A DNA stretch of 11,872 bases from Clostridiales bacterium. Lineage in GTDB: Bacteria > Bacillota > Peptococcia > Peptococcales > Peptococcaceae. Shown one piece after another: positions 1 through 7,898 of this stretch (its first letter is position 1; each line of letters opens with the position of its first letter). Below the pieces are notes generated by a model. That model worked only from the letters and a program-made list of their open reading frames with translations, had not been told where the DNA came from and did not search any database. The stretch spans positions 1-11,872 of the forward strand of contig QAKL01000017.1 of the NCBI GenBank assembly GCA_003343815.1, given 5' to 3'. Position numbers and translations under genes: made by a program.

Positions 1-376
1 TGCCCGCGGCTTGCCCGAAAAATGAAACCATGCCCAAAATCATCGCCGCCAAACCGCTTAAAAGCAGCCATTTTTTTGACGTTTTTGCCGCATAGCGGCT
101 ACTCGCCATTAACGATCCTCCCGCGGCTACTGTGATGCCGTAAGCAAACATTTTCAAGCTCCCGCTAAACGACGGTCTGGCAATGTCTGCAAATAATAAC
201 GCGAATGTTGCCAATACCAAGGATGCCATCGCTGCCGTCATCAATCCTTTGCCGCGCGCCAATTTTTCCTCAGCTTCTTTTTTCTCCTTAGCGCGCTCCT
301 CTTTGCGGGCAATGTTTTGCGGCGTCGCATTTTCCGCGCGCTCAGCGCGTTTTTTCTCTCTATCTTTTTTAGCCAA
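1..376 (-). CDS. Small three-helix membrane protein, unknown function (3' end outside window)
   Basis: I do not recognise this gene. A TTG start at 376 is preceded by AGGTG at 384-388 with a 7-base spacer, and the frame stays open for 125 codons to the window edge with no stop. The first 44 or so residues are very rich in Lys, Arg, Glu and Ala (MAKKDREKKRAER...) and look like a soluble, possibly helical cytoplasmic segment. Three hydrophobic stretches follow at about residues 46-64, 75-93 and 102-121. It starts 19 bases after the stop of the neighbouring membrane-protein gene, which has the same layout, so the two may be old paralogues in one transcript. The non-ATG start and the missing 3' end make it easy to overlook. 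That a gene is here is fairly sure; its function is not known. Confidence 0.72.
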   Translation of the reverse strand, partial: MAKKDREKKRAERAENATPQNIARKEERAKEKKEAEEKLARGKGLMTAAMASLVLATFALLFADIARPSFSGSLKMFAYGITVAAGGSLMASSRYAAKTSKKWLLLSGLAAMILGMVSFFGQAAG

Positions 377-395
377 ATCAATTCACCTACTTAAA

Positions 396-770
396 TTATA
401 CCAAAACCATCGCGCACAAAACCAGTCCGATACCGACTAAGCCTCCGCCGACAATATACCATAATTTCGGCGAGCTTACGCCTGTTTTGCCGTACATGAT
501 CCACGAAATGCCGCTGATTGCGATTAAAAGCGTGCTTAACACTTGAAAAAGCACCGTATCGGCAGTTTCCTGCGTGCCCAAGGAAGAAAACCAATATAAC
601 ACAAAACCCAAAAGTAAGGTCATAAAACCCATTTGCTTGGATTTTTTCGCCTTTTGCGCCAAAGCATCGTCCTTGGCCTTTTGCTCGCGCTTGATCTCTG
701 CGCGTTTCATCTCGCGATTAATATCACCGTTATTTTTCTTTTTGCTTTCCTGCCACGGTTGTTTTGCCAT
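396..770 (-). CDS. Small three-helix membrane protein, unknown function
   Basis: This 124-residue protein matches no family I recognise. Its ATG has a good GGAGG site 8 bases upstream. Residues 1-46 are polar and Lys/Glu/Ala-rich. Three likely transmembrane helices follow at about 47-64, 72-93 and 102-124, the last ending at the C-terminus. There is no signal-peptide cleavage site; the charged N-terminus suggests a cytoplasmic tail, leaving the C-terminus outside if there are three helices. It lies 74 bases after codY on the same strand and 19 bases before a second gene of the same architecture. A hairpin sits between codY and this gene, so it may be read through from the codY transcript or expressed separately. 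A reading on the minus strand in another frame (391-594) is a shadow. Confidence 0.82.
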   Translation of the reverse strand: MAKQPWQESKKKNNGDINREMKRAEIKREQKAKDDALAQKAKKSKQMGFMTLLLGFVLYWFSSLGTQETADTVLFQVLSTLLIAISGISWIMYGKTGVSSPKLWYIVGGGLVGIGLVLCAMVLV

Positions 771-814
771 TAATTATACCTCCAATATTTCCCTGCTTGT
801 ATTATTTTTGCGCG

Positions 815-838
815 GGATAAACAGCGCGCCGTCTATCC
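815..838 (-). terminator. Hairpin just after codY, no U-tract
   Basis: Read on the minus strand, 24 bases form a 10-bp stem around a CGCG tetraloop, counting two G-U pairs. The stem begins 6 bases after the codY stop. The bases after it are CGCGCAAAAAT, so the U-run of a classic intrinsic terminator is absent. It may be a weak terminator, a 3'-end stabiliser or a processing site separating codY from the membrane-protein genes. Confidence 0.35.
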
Positions 839-844
839 TTTATG

Positions 845-1624
845 CTATCTTCTCAAGTTGTTGATCTCATCGAGCAAATATTCGTTCAAAACGCGGATAT
901 AAGTACCCTTCATGCCCAAAGATTTGGACTCGATGACTCCTGCGCTTTCAAATTTACGCAAAGCGTTAACGATGACCGAGCGCGTGATGCCTACTCTGTC
1001 CGCTACTTTGCTGGCGACCAAAAGCCCCTCAGGACCGTTTAACTCCGCAAAAATATGCTCTATAGCCTCCTGCTCAGAGTAAGAAAGCGTACCGATTGCC
1101 ACCTGTACCGCAGCTTTTTTTCGAGCCTCGATCGCGATTTTTTCCGTGCGCGCCCGCAAAATTTCCGTCCCGATAATAGTCGCGCCGTACTCAGCTAAAA
1201 CTAAGTCATTTTCGGTAAATTCGGCGTCAGCTTTGACTAGGACAAGTGCTCCCTGGCGTTCGTTACCGGCATGAATCGGCACCAAGGTCACCATGCGTCC
1301 AGCATAAGGACACGCGGCATCGGCAAAAATGCAGTGCCCTTTAGCATTGGGCAGATTGGCTTTCGTTTGCGAAGAGTGCAAAATATCGTCGGTATAAACC
1401 AAGCCCAAAGTTTCGTCATTCGCCATGATTTCGCTCACCGTCTCGCAGCGAAATCCCGCCGCAAAACATCCGCCTAAAATTTTGCCCTCTTTACTGATGA
1501 TAAACGCGCTGCACTCGATCAAATCGGACAAAACATTGGCTATTTCCGCAAAATCAATGGCAAAATCCTGATTGCGCTGCAAAAGCTTATTCAGTTCTCT
1601 CGTCTTTTCCAATAATCCACTCAT
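845..1624 (-). CDS. codY: Global nutrient-responsive transcription regulator CodY
   Basis: CodY is a dimeric repressor/activator of nutrient, stationary-phase and virulence genes. In studied Bacillota it binds DNA when branched-chain amino acids and GTP are plentiful. At 259 residues it equals the usual length. Residues about 1-150 form the GAF-type sensor domain. The winged helix-turn-helix lies near residues 203-247 with the near-invariant ASKVADRVGITRSVIVNALR and ESAGVIESKSLGMKGTYI stretches, so the identity is secure. The sensor domain is less conserved: it holds five cysteines (C38, C53, C60, C98, C105), including two C-x6-C pairs, whereas the B. subtilis protein as I recall it has none. 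The ATG has GGAGG 7 bases upstream. The gene follows hslU by 21 bases, the usual Bacillota order, and is probably cotranscribed with it. Confidence 0.97.
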   Translation of the reverse strand: MSGLLEKTRELNKLLQRNQDFAIDFAEIANVLSDLIECSAFIISKEGKILGGCFAAGFRCETVSEIMANDETLGLVYTDDILHSSQTKANLPNAKGHCIFADAACPYAGRMVTLVPIHAGNERQGALVLVKADAEFTENDLVLAEYGATIIGTEILRARTEKIAIEARKKAAVQVAIGTLSYSEQEAIEHIFAELNGPEGLLVASKVADRVGITRSVIVNALRKFESAGVIESKSLGMKGTYIRVLNEYLLDEINNLRR

Positions 1625-1645
1625 TTTTACCCCTCCGTCAGTATA

Positions 1646-3022
1646 TTATAAAATAAATGCACTTAAATCCTGTCCTTTAGTCATCTCGCCCAATTTTTCC
1701 GCAACATAAGCGCTGTCTACCACGACATCTTTTTCAGTTAAATCCGAGCCTTCAAACATGACCTCGCTCAAAAGCCGCTCCATCATCGTATGCAAACGTC
1801 TGGCGCCGATATTTTCGCTTTCTTCATTTAAAATATATGCCATCTCGGCAATTTCTTGCACACCGTCGGGTGTAAAGTTTAAATTTATCCCATCTACAGC
1901 AATCATCGCTGTATATTGCTTGATTAGCGAGCTTTCCGGCTCGGTCAGGATGCGCTCCAAATCGTGCTCGCTCAAGCTTTCCAATTTCACGCGCACCGGG
2001 AAACGCCCCTGTAATTCGGGGATCAAATCCTCTGGTTTGGAAACGTGAAATGCGCCCGCGGCAATAAACAAAATATGATCGGTTTTGACATTGCCATATT
2101 TCGTTTTTACTACACTGCCCTCGACGATCGGCAAAATATCTCTCTGTACGCCTTCGCGGGAAACATCGGGACCGTGCCCGCCGCCGGAGGAAGCAATTTT
2201 ATCGATTTCGTCTAAGAAAATAATGCCCTCCTGCTCGGCTAAATTAATCGCCTCCTGCTTAACATCCTCAAAATCGACTAATTTTTCCGCCTCTTCCTCG
2301 GTCAGGATTTTCTTCGCTTTCTCGACGGTCACTTTGCGTTTTTTCGTTTTGCCGGGCATAATACCGCTGAACATCTCGCCGAAATTTCCCGTCGCATCAT
2401 CCATGCCCATACTCTCAAGCATATCACTCATCGAATTGGTATCCTTGACTTCAATCTCTACGATTTCGTCCTCTAACTCCATCCGACGCAGTTTCTGACG
2501 CAAAATTTCGCGCTGCGCTTTAATATTGTCGATCTCGCTGTCCGTCACCTGCTTATTATTATCCTTGCCGAAAAACATTTCCAACGGATTCGAGCTCGCT
2601 TTTTTCGGTAACGGTGCCATGATGTCTAATAATCTTTCCTCAGCCAATTTCTGCGCCTGCGTGCGCACGCCCAGAGTTTTATCCTCTTCGATCATGCGAA
2701 TCGCCGCCTCGACCAAATCGCGCACCATGCTCTCGACATCGCGCCCAACATAGCCCACCTCGGTAAACTTCGTCGCTTCTACTTTGACAAAAGGCGCTTT
2801 GACCAATTTTGCCAAGCGGCGAGCGATCTCTGTTTTGCCGACGCCGGTGGGACCAATCATGATAATATTGGTCGGCGTGACCTCCGCGCGCAAATCATCA
2901 TTTAGCTGACTGCGGCGGTAGCGGTTGCGCAAGGCTACTGCTACGGTCTTTTTCGCCTCGTCTTGCCCGATGATATAGCGATCCAATTCACTGACAATCT
3001 GTCTGGGAGTTAAATTTTCCAT
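1646..3022 (-). CDS. hslU: HslU (ClpY), ATPase and unfoldase subunit of the HslUV protease
   Basis: HslU is an AAA+ hexamer that unfolds substrates and feeds them to the HslV peptidase in the cytoplasm. The 458-residue protein shows Walker A GPTGVGKT (57-64), the substrate-gripping pore loop GYVG (90-93), an inserted I domain at about 110-245, Walker B IIFLDEID (267-274), the ELQGRFPVR segment with the probable arginine finger (R340), and sensor 2 GARR (406-409). It ends in DLSAFIL, the C-terminal tail that in this family docks into HslV and activates it. The ATG lies 2 bases after the hslV stop. Its ribosome binding site (GGAGGAGG) is made of the last hslV codons, which implies translational coupling and balanced subunit synthesis. 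Confidence 0.97.
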   Translation of the reverse strand: MENLTPRQIVSELDRYIIGQDEAKKTVAVALRNRYRRSQLNDDLRAEVTPTNIIMIGPTGVGKTEIARRLAKLVKAPFVKVEATKFTEVGYVGRDVESMVRDLVEAAIRMIEEDKTLGVRTQAQKLAEERLLDIMAPLPKKASSNPLEMFFGKDNNKQVTDSEIDNIKAQREILRQKLRRMELEDEIVEIEVKDTNSMSDMLESMGMDDATGNFGEMFSGIMPGKTKKRKVTVEKAKKILTEEEAEKLVDFEDVKQEAINLAEQEGIIFLDEIDKIASSGGGHGPDVSREGVQRDILPIVEGSVVKTKYGNVKTDHILFIAAGAFHVSKPEDLIPELQGRFPVRVKLESLSEHDLERILTEPESSLIKQYTAMIAVDGINLNFTPDGVQEIAEMAYILNEESENIGARRLHTMMERLLSEVMFEGSDLTEKDVVVDSAYVAEKLGEMTKGQDLSAFIL

Positions 3023-3024
3023 GA

Positions 3025-3567
3025 TTATTCCTCCTCCCCTAATTTTAACACGGTAATGTTGTGATTAGTATACACACAAATATCTGCCGCGATATTGATC
3101 GCTTTTTCAGCGATTTCCGCAGGCGACATGTCGGTACACTCCTTTAGTGCGCGCGCCGCCGCATAGGCGTAATTACCGCCGGAGCCGATCGCTGCGATGT
3201 CAAAATCCGGCTCGATGACCTCGCCGTTACCGCTTACAACCAGCATTTGCTCCGTGTTGGCGACGATCAAAAGCGCCTCCAATTTCTGCATGGCGTGATC
3301 GCCGCGCCATTGCTTGGCTAACTCCACCGCCGCTTTGGTTAAATTACCGTGGCAGTTTTCCAGATAACCTTCAAATTTTTCAAACAAAGTAAAGGCATCC
3401 GACACCGACCCGGCAAATCCGGCGACGACTTTACCGCCAAATAAACGGCGCACCTTTTTCGCCGTCTGCTTCATAATCGTCGTCTCGCCCATCGTGACCT
3501 GACCGTCGCCGGCGATCGCGACCGTATTTCCTTTTTTCACTGCTACAATCGTCGTTGCATGAAACAT
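3025..3567 (-). CDS. hslV: HslV (ClpQ), peptidase subunit of the HslUV protease
   Basis: HslV forms the double-hexamer peptidase chamber related to proteasome beta subunits. The 180 residues begin MFHATTIVAVKKG, so the catalytic threonine is expected at residue 5 after removal of a four-residue leader. The conserved GDGQ (20-23, with D21) and the lysine at 37 sit at the expected distances from that threonine. Further family signatures are KVVAGFAG, FTLFEKFE, KLEALL, AIGSGGNYA and YTNHNI. Bacillus subtilis CodW/ClpQ is known for an N-terminal serine; this protein has the standard threonine. GGAGGAG lies 5 bases before the ATG and overlaps the xerC stop region, so it is cotranscribed with xerC upstream and hslU downstream. 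Confidence 0.97.
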   Translation of the reverse strand: MFHATTIVAVKKGNTVAIAGDGQVTMGETTIMKQTAKKVRRLFGGKVVAGFAGSVSDAFTLFEKFEGYLENCHGNLTKAAVELAKQWRGDHAMQKLEALLIVANTEQMLVVSGNGEVIEPDFDIAAIGSGGNYAYAAARALKECTDMSPAEIAEKAINIAADICVYTNHNITVLKLGEEE

Positions 3568-3578
3568 TTTTTCTCCTC

Positions 3579-4493
3579 CTATGCTCTGGGGTGATATTTA
3601 TGATACACCGCTTTCAAATGACTTGCGGAAACTTCCGTATAAATCTGGGTTGTAGACAAGCTCTCATGTCCCAATAATTCCTGAATCACGCGTAAATCGG
3701 CGCCGTTATCCAAAAGATGCGTCGCGAACGAGTGGCGGAGGACATGGGCCCCGACTTTGTATTTCAGCGCACCTTTTTTGAAATATTCCTCCAACAAATA
3801 ATCCACGCCGCGACTTGTGAGCCTGCCGCCGTGCTGATTTAAAAATAATGCTTCTTCGTCGCTTGCGCCGTTAGCCAATAATAAGCCGCGCGCATGGAGT
3901 AAATATTTATCCAAAGCCTCGCGCGCTTTGGAGCCTACAGGCACGATACGCTCTTTTTGCCCTTTACCGATGATGCGCAGAGCCTGCACCTGCGCTAAAT
4001 TCGCCACATCGCTTACATTTAGCGCCACTAATTCGCTTACACGCAAGCCAGAGGAATATAATAACTCAAATAATGCCCGATCACGCAAATCTCTCGGCTC
4101 CTCGCCGCTTAAAAAATCATCGAAAAAGCGCTCGATATCGATTTCCGACAATACTTTCGGCAGGCGCTTCCCTTTTTTCGGCGTAGATAAAAGCACGATC
4201 GTATTATCCTCGATTTGCTCATCTTCTTTCAAATAAGTGAAAAACTGCCGCAATGCTGCGCTTTTGCGCGCTATCGTGCTTTTCGCCAGTCCGCGCTTGT
4301 TTAGCTCGGCTAAATAATAGCGTCCCTCACGGTAGCCTATCTGCGCGATCTCCAAAGCTTCATAATTTTTCTGTAAAAATGCACCGAAATCCTCCAAATC
4401 GCGGCGGTATCCGCGCACGGTATTGGCAGAGTAGCCCTTTTCCTTGGCAATATAGGCTAAATATTCTTCTAAAAGCTTCTGATATGCATCCAT
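3579..4493 (-). CDS. xerC: Tyrosine recombinase XerC
   Basis: XerC-type recombinases, usually with a XerD partner, act at the dif site to resolve chromosome dimers before division. The 304-residue length is typical. The N-terminal SAM-like core-binding domain covers about residues 1-90 and the catalytic domain about 110-300. All catalytic residues are visible: R151 (SSGLRVSEL), K177 (GKGQKER), H250 and R253 (HVLRHSFATHLL), H276 (LLGHESLSTTQIY) and nucleophile Y285. Housekeeping context between trmFO and hslV, with no phage or integron genes nearby, supports XerC rather than an integrase. The ATG lies one base after the trmFO stop (TGA-T-ATG), with a weak GGAG about 10 bases upstream, suggesting coupled translation. 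Confidence 0.95.
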   Translation of the reverse strand: MDAYQKLLEEYLAYIAKEKGYSANTVRGYRRDLEDFGAFLQKNYEALEIAQIGYREGRYYLAELNKRGLAKSTIARKSAALRQFFTYLKEDEQIEDNTIVLLSTPKKGKRLPKVLSEIDIERFFDDFLSGEEPRDLRDRALFELLYSSGLRVSELVALNVSDVANLAQVQALRIIGKGQKERIVPVGSKAREALDKYLLHARGLLLANGASDEEALFLNQHGGRLTSRGVDYLLEEYFKKGALKYKVGAHVLRHSFATHLLDNGADLRVIQELLGHESLSTTQIYTEVSASHLKAVYHKYHPRA

Positions 4494-4494
4494 A

Positions 4495-5808
4495 TCAAAC
4501 CATCTCCGTCTGCATGAACTCCGCTAATTTAGCTAACGATCTTTGCGCCAATAAAGCGTTTTTTTCCCTTTTATCGCGTATTTTGCGCCCTAAAGGCGGG
4601 ACTAAACTGAAATTGACGTTCATCGGCTGAAAGCTTTTCGCCTCAGATGTCGCGATATAGTGCATCAGACCCCCGATCGCCGTTTCTGTCGGAAACTCCA
4701 AAGCGCTTTTCCCTGCAAATACCCTTGCCGCATTAATGCCGCTGACCAACCCGCTCGCCGCCGATTCGACATAGCCCTCAACTCCGGTGATTTGTCCTGC
4801 GAAGAACAAATTCGCGTCGCTTTTCAGCTGATTAGTCGCCAAAAGATTGGCAGGGGCGTTGATAAAGCTGTTGCGGTGCATGACGCCCAAGCGCACAAAT
4901 TCAGCCTGTTCAAGCGCAGGAATCAAGCGCAATACTCTTTCCTGCGGTCCCCATTTCATCCTCGTCTGAAAGCCAACAATATTTAACAATGTCCCCTCTT
5001 GATTATCTTTACGTAACTGCACCACCGCATAAGGCTGCTGGCCCGTATGAGGATCGGTTAAGCCGACAGGCTTCATCGGACCAAATAACAGCGTCTGAAA
5101 GCCGCGGCTTGCCATGACCTCGATCGGCATACAGCCCTCAAAGAAAATTTCTTTCTCGAAATTTTTGCTTTCCACCCATTCTGCCTGCATTAACTCCTGA
5201 TAAAAATGTTCGTATTCTTCCTTGGTTAACGGGCAATTCAGATAGTCTGCCTCGCCTTTGTCATAGCGGCTCGCCCAAAAAGCGCTGTCATAATCGATTG
5301 ACTCCGCTGTCACGATCGGAGCCGCCGCGTCATAAAAATATAAATCCGTATCGTCGGTCACTGATTTCACATATTCCGCCATCGCCCCATCGGTCAAGGG
5401 ACCTGTCGCGATGATGCGCACGCCGTCATCCGCCGCTCGGCTCAATTCCTCATAATGCACGGTGATTAACGGATGATTTGTCACCCTATCGGTGATTTCG
5501 CGGGCAAATTTTTCACGATCCACCGCCAAAGCGCCGCCTGCTGGCAGGCGATTGTGATCGGCGCACGAGATAATAAGCGAGTCCAAGCGCCGCATTTCTT
5601 CCTTTAATAAACCGACGGCGTTTTCCACATTATCCGCGCGCAGCGAATTACTGCAGACCAGCTCGCCGAAATAACCTGTCTTGTGCGCGCAGGTTTGTTT
5701 AGTCGGGCGCATCTCATACAAATCGACCTTGATTCCTCTTTGAGCCAACTGCCATGCCGCCTCACTGCCAGCCAAACCTGCACCGATTATTTGGACGCTC
5801 TCACTCAC
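4495..5808 (-). CDS. trmFO: TrmFO, folate- and FAD-dependent tRNA U54 C5-methyltransferase
   Basis: TrmFO makes m5U54 (ribothymidine) in the T loop of tRNA, taking the carbon from methylene-tetrahydrofolate and reducing it with FAD. The N-terminus carries the FAD-binding GAGLAGSEAAWQL motif (residues 9-21). Further family signatures are ELVCSNSLRADN (C52), FFEGCMPIE (C226), LLFGPMKPVGL, GVMHRNSFIN and the C-terminal GVEGYVESAASGLVSGINAA. The two cysteines match those known to be catalytically important in the B. subtilis enzyme. I chose the GTG at 5808 because AGGTG at 5815-5819 is correctly spaced there (6 bases) and the protein then begins MSESVQIIGAG as in the family. A GTG at 5817 would add three residues but has no proper ribosome binding site. 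The start overlaps the topA end by 8 bases, implying translational coupling. Confidence 0.96.
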   Translation of the reverse strand: MSESVQIIGAGLAGSEAAWQLAQRGIKVDLYEMRPTKQTCAHKTGYFGELVCSNSLRADNVENAVGLLKEEMRRLDSLIISCADHNRLPAGGALAVDREKFAREITDRVTNHPLITVHYEELSRAADDGVRIIATGPLTDGAMAEYVKSVTDDTDLYFYDAAAPIVTAESIDYDSAFWASRYDKGEADYLNCPLTKEEYEHFYQELMQAEWVESKNFEKEIFFEGCMPIEVMASRGFQTLLFGPMKPVGLTDPHTGQQPYAVVQLRKDNQEGTLLNIVGFQTRMKWGPQERVLRLIPALEQAEFVRLGVMHRNSFINAPANLLATNQLKSDANLFFAGQITGVEGYVESAASGLVSGINAARVFAGKSALEFPTETAIGGLMHYIATSEAKSFQPMNVNFSLVPPLGRKIRDKREKNALLAQRSLAKLAEFMQTEMV

Positions 5809-7888
5809 TCTGCTCACCTACTTTTTGCTTATAATTACATTCCTCATTGCTGCAAATCAGAAATTTGCCCTGCTTAGTGCCTTTTTGCACCATATAGGAG
5901 CCGCATTTCGGACACTTTTCCTTGACCGGCAGATCCCAGCTGCTGAAATCGCACTCAGGATAATTGCTGCAGCCATAGAAAACGCGTCCTTTCTTACTGC
6001 GGCGCTTGACGATTTCGCCGCCGCATTTGGGGCAAGGCACCCCGATTTTTTCTAACAAAGGCTTGGCGTTCACGCACTCCGGATAGCCGGGACATGCCAA
6101 AAATTTGCCGTGCTTGCCCATTTTGATAACCATATTGCGCCCGCATTTTTCGCAGATGACATCAGTCACCTCGTCTTCGATCTTCATCTGACCGATTTCT
6201 TCCTCGGCACGCGCCAATTCCTTGGCAAAGGGCGGATAAAATCCGCCTAAAACCGCTTTCCACGATACTTTACCCTCTTCGACTTCGTCGAGCTGGCTTT
6301 CGAGACTCGCGGTAAATTTCACATTAACGATGTTGGGGAAATATTCCTCCAGCATCTCGACTACGATATTGCCTAACTCCGTCGGGCAAAACTGCTTATT
6401 TTCTTTCGTCACATAATTGCGCGAGGATAAGGTATCGATAATCGGCGCATAGGTGCTCGGACGTCCGACGCCGTTTTCCTCCAGCGTCTTGATCAAAGTA
6501 GCCTCGGTGTAGCGCGGCGGCGCTTGGGTGAAATGCTGCTTGGGATTATCTTTCAGATGTTTGAGCAGCTCGCCCTCGCTTACCTGCGCCATCATTTTAG
6601 CGTCCTCTTCCTTATCGTCGTGCCCCTCTTCATAAACCTCCAAAAATCCTTTGAATGTCACGATCGCGCCCGAAGCGCTGAACTCGTACTCTCCGGCTGT
6701 AATCGCCGCCGAGGTTTGCTTGATTTTAGCCGACGCCATCTGGCTGGCTAAAAAACGCGCCCAAATCAAGCGGTAGAGCTTATATTCATCATTAGACAAA
6801 TATTCTTTGATACTTTCGGGGGTACGATTAATATCGGTCGGTCTGATCGCCTCATGGGCGTTCTGCGCGTTATTTTTATTTTTATACTGACGCACACTTG
6901 GTGGCAGGAAATTCGCGCCGTAATTAGTTTCGATAAATTTCCGCGCCTCCGCCTGCGCCACCTCGGCAATACGCGTCGAGTCAGTACGCATATAGGTAAT
7001 CAAGCCGTGACTGCCGCTTCTGCCCAACGTCACGCCCTCATATAAACTCTGCGCTGCGCGCATCGTGCGGCGGGCGGTAAAACCCAGCTTGCGCGCCGCC
7101 TCCTGCTGTAAAGTAGAGGTAATAAAAGGCGCGGCGGGATTGCGCAGTTTATCCTGAGTTTTGACCGCGCTCACCTGATAGTCTCTGCCCTTTAAATCCG
7201 TCAAAATTCTGTCCATCTCCTCTTTCGAGGCGATTTCCAGTTTTTTATTTTGATATTTATTTAATTTCGCGGTTAACTTTTCCTTATTTTCCGTCTGAAA
7301 GGTACTTTCCAATGTCCAATACTCTTTCGGCTCGAAAGCGTTGATTTCTTCCTCCCGCTCGCAGATCAAGCGCAAAACCGCCGACTGCACACGCCCGGCG
7401 CTTAAACCTTTTTTTACTTTACGCCACAAAAGCGGACTTAATTGATAGCCTACCAAGCGATCCAGCGCTCTTCTGGCCTGCTGGGCATCCACCAAATCCT
7501 CGTCGATCCGGCGGGGAGATTTGACCGCCGCTTTGACCGCGTCTTTGGTAATTTCATTAAATGTAATGCGGCAGTCGGAGTCTTTGTCCAATTTCAAAAT
7601 CTCCTGCAAATGCCAGGCGATCGCCTCTCCCTCGCGGTCTGGGTCAGATGCTAAAAGAATTTTATCAGCTTTAGAGGCTTTTTTACGCAAATCTTTAATC
7701 AAATCGCCTTTGCCGCGGATCGTGATATACTTCATCTGAAAATCATTTTCGATATCAACGCCGAACTGGCTTTTGGGCAGATCACGCACATGGCCTAAAG
7801 AAGCCGCCACTTCATAATTTTTGCCTAATATTTTGCCGATAGTCTTAGCCTTAGCCGGAGACTCGACAATTACTAATGTCTTAGTCAA
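5801..7888 (-). CDS. topA: DNA topoisomerase I (type IA)
   Basis: Topoisomerase I relaxes negatively supercoiled DNA by cutting one strand through a 5'-phosphotyrosine link. The 695-residue protein has an N-terminal TOPRIM domain with E9 (IVESPAKA) and the D82-x-D84-x-E86 metal triad (SDPDREGE), then the type IA core with active-site Y299 in TYMRTDST. The C-terminal quarter carries three four-cysteine zinc-ribbon repeats, starting CEKCGRNM, CPKCGGEI and CPKCGSYM. This full-length layout is usual for Bacillota. Translation starts at TTG (7888) with AGGTG 6 bases upstream at 7895-7899, a site that overlaps the dprA stop. The rare start codon may hold down expression relative to its neighbours. 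Confidence 0.97.
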   Translation of the reverse strand: MTKTLVIVESPAKAKTIGKILGKNYEVAASLGHVRDLPKSQFGVDIENDFQMKYITIRGKGDLIKDLRKKASKADKILLASDPDREGEAIAWHLQEILKLDKDSDCRITFNEITKDAVKAAVKSPRRIDEDLVDAQQARRALDRLVGYQLSPLLWRKVKKGLSAGRVQSAVLRLICEREEEINAFEPKEYWTLESTFQTENKEKLTAKLNKYQNKKLEIASKEEMDRILTDLKGRDYQVSAVKTQDKLRNPAAPFITSTLQQEAARKLGFTARRTMRAAQSLYEGVTLGRSGSHGLITYMRTDSTRIAEVAQAEARKFIETNYGANFLPPSVRQYKNKNNAQNAHEAIRPTDINRTPESIKEYLSNDEYKLYRLIWARFLASQMASAKIKQTSAAITAGEYEFSASGAIVTFKGFLEVYEEGHDDKEEDAKMMAQVSEGELLKHLKDNPKQHFTQAPPRYTEATLIKTLEENGVGRPSTYAPIIDTLSSRNYVTKENKQFCPTELGNIVVEMLEEYFPNIVNVKFTASLESQLDEVEEGKVSWKAVLGGFYPPFAKELARAEEEIGQMKIEDEVTDVICEKCGRNMVIKMGKHGKFLACPGYPECVNAKPLLEKIGVPCPKCGGEIVKRRSKKGRVFYGCSNYPECDFSSWDLPVKEKCPKCGSYMVQKGTKQGKFLICSNEECNYKQKVGEQSE
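5815..5819 (-). promoter_or_regulatory. Ribosome binding site that decides the trmFO start
   Basis: AGGTG lies inside the last codons of topA, 6 bases before the GTG at 5808. It overlaps the alternative GTG at 5817, so it cannot serve that codon. Confidence 0.6.
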
Positions 7889-7898
7889 TCTTTACACC

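Noticed and set aside
183..440. Plus-strand open frame of 85 codons
   Set aside because: It is antisense to the TTG-started membrane protein, whose frame has a ribosome binding site and a sensible membrane topology.
2085..2498. Plus-strand open frame of 137 codons
   Set aside because: It is antisense to hslU, with low-complexity Ser/Ile composition and no recognisable domain.
3579..4493. Tyrosine recombinase as sign of an integrated element
   Set aside because: The gene sits in a conserved housekeeping order (trmFO-xerC-hslV-hslU-codY) with no phage genes, repeats or attachment sites nearby.
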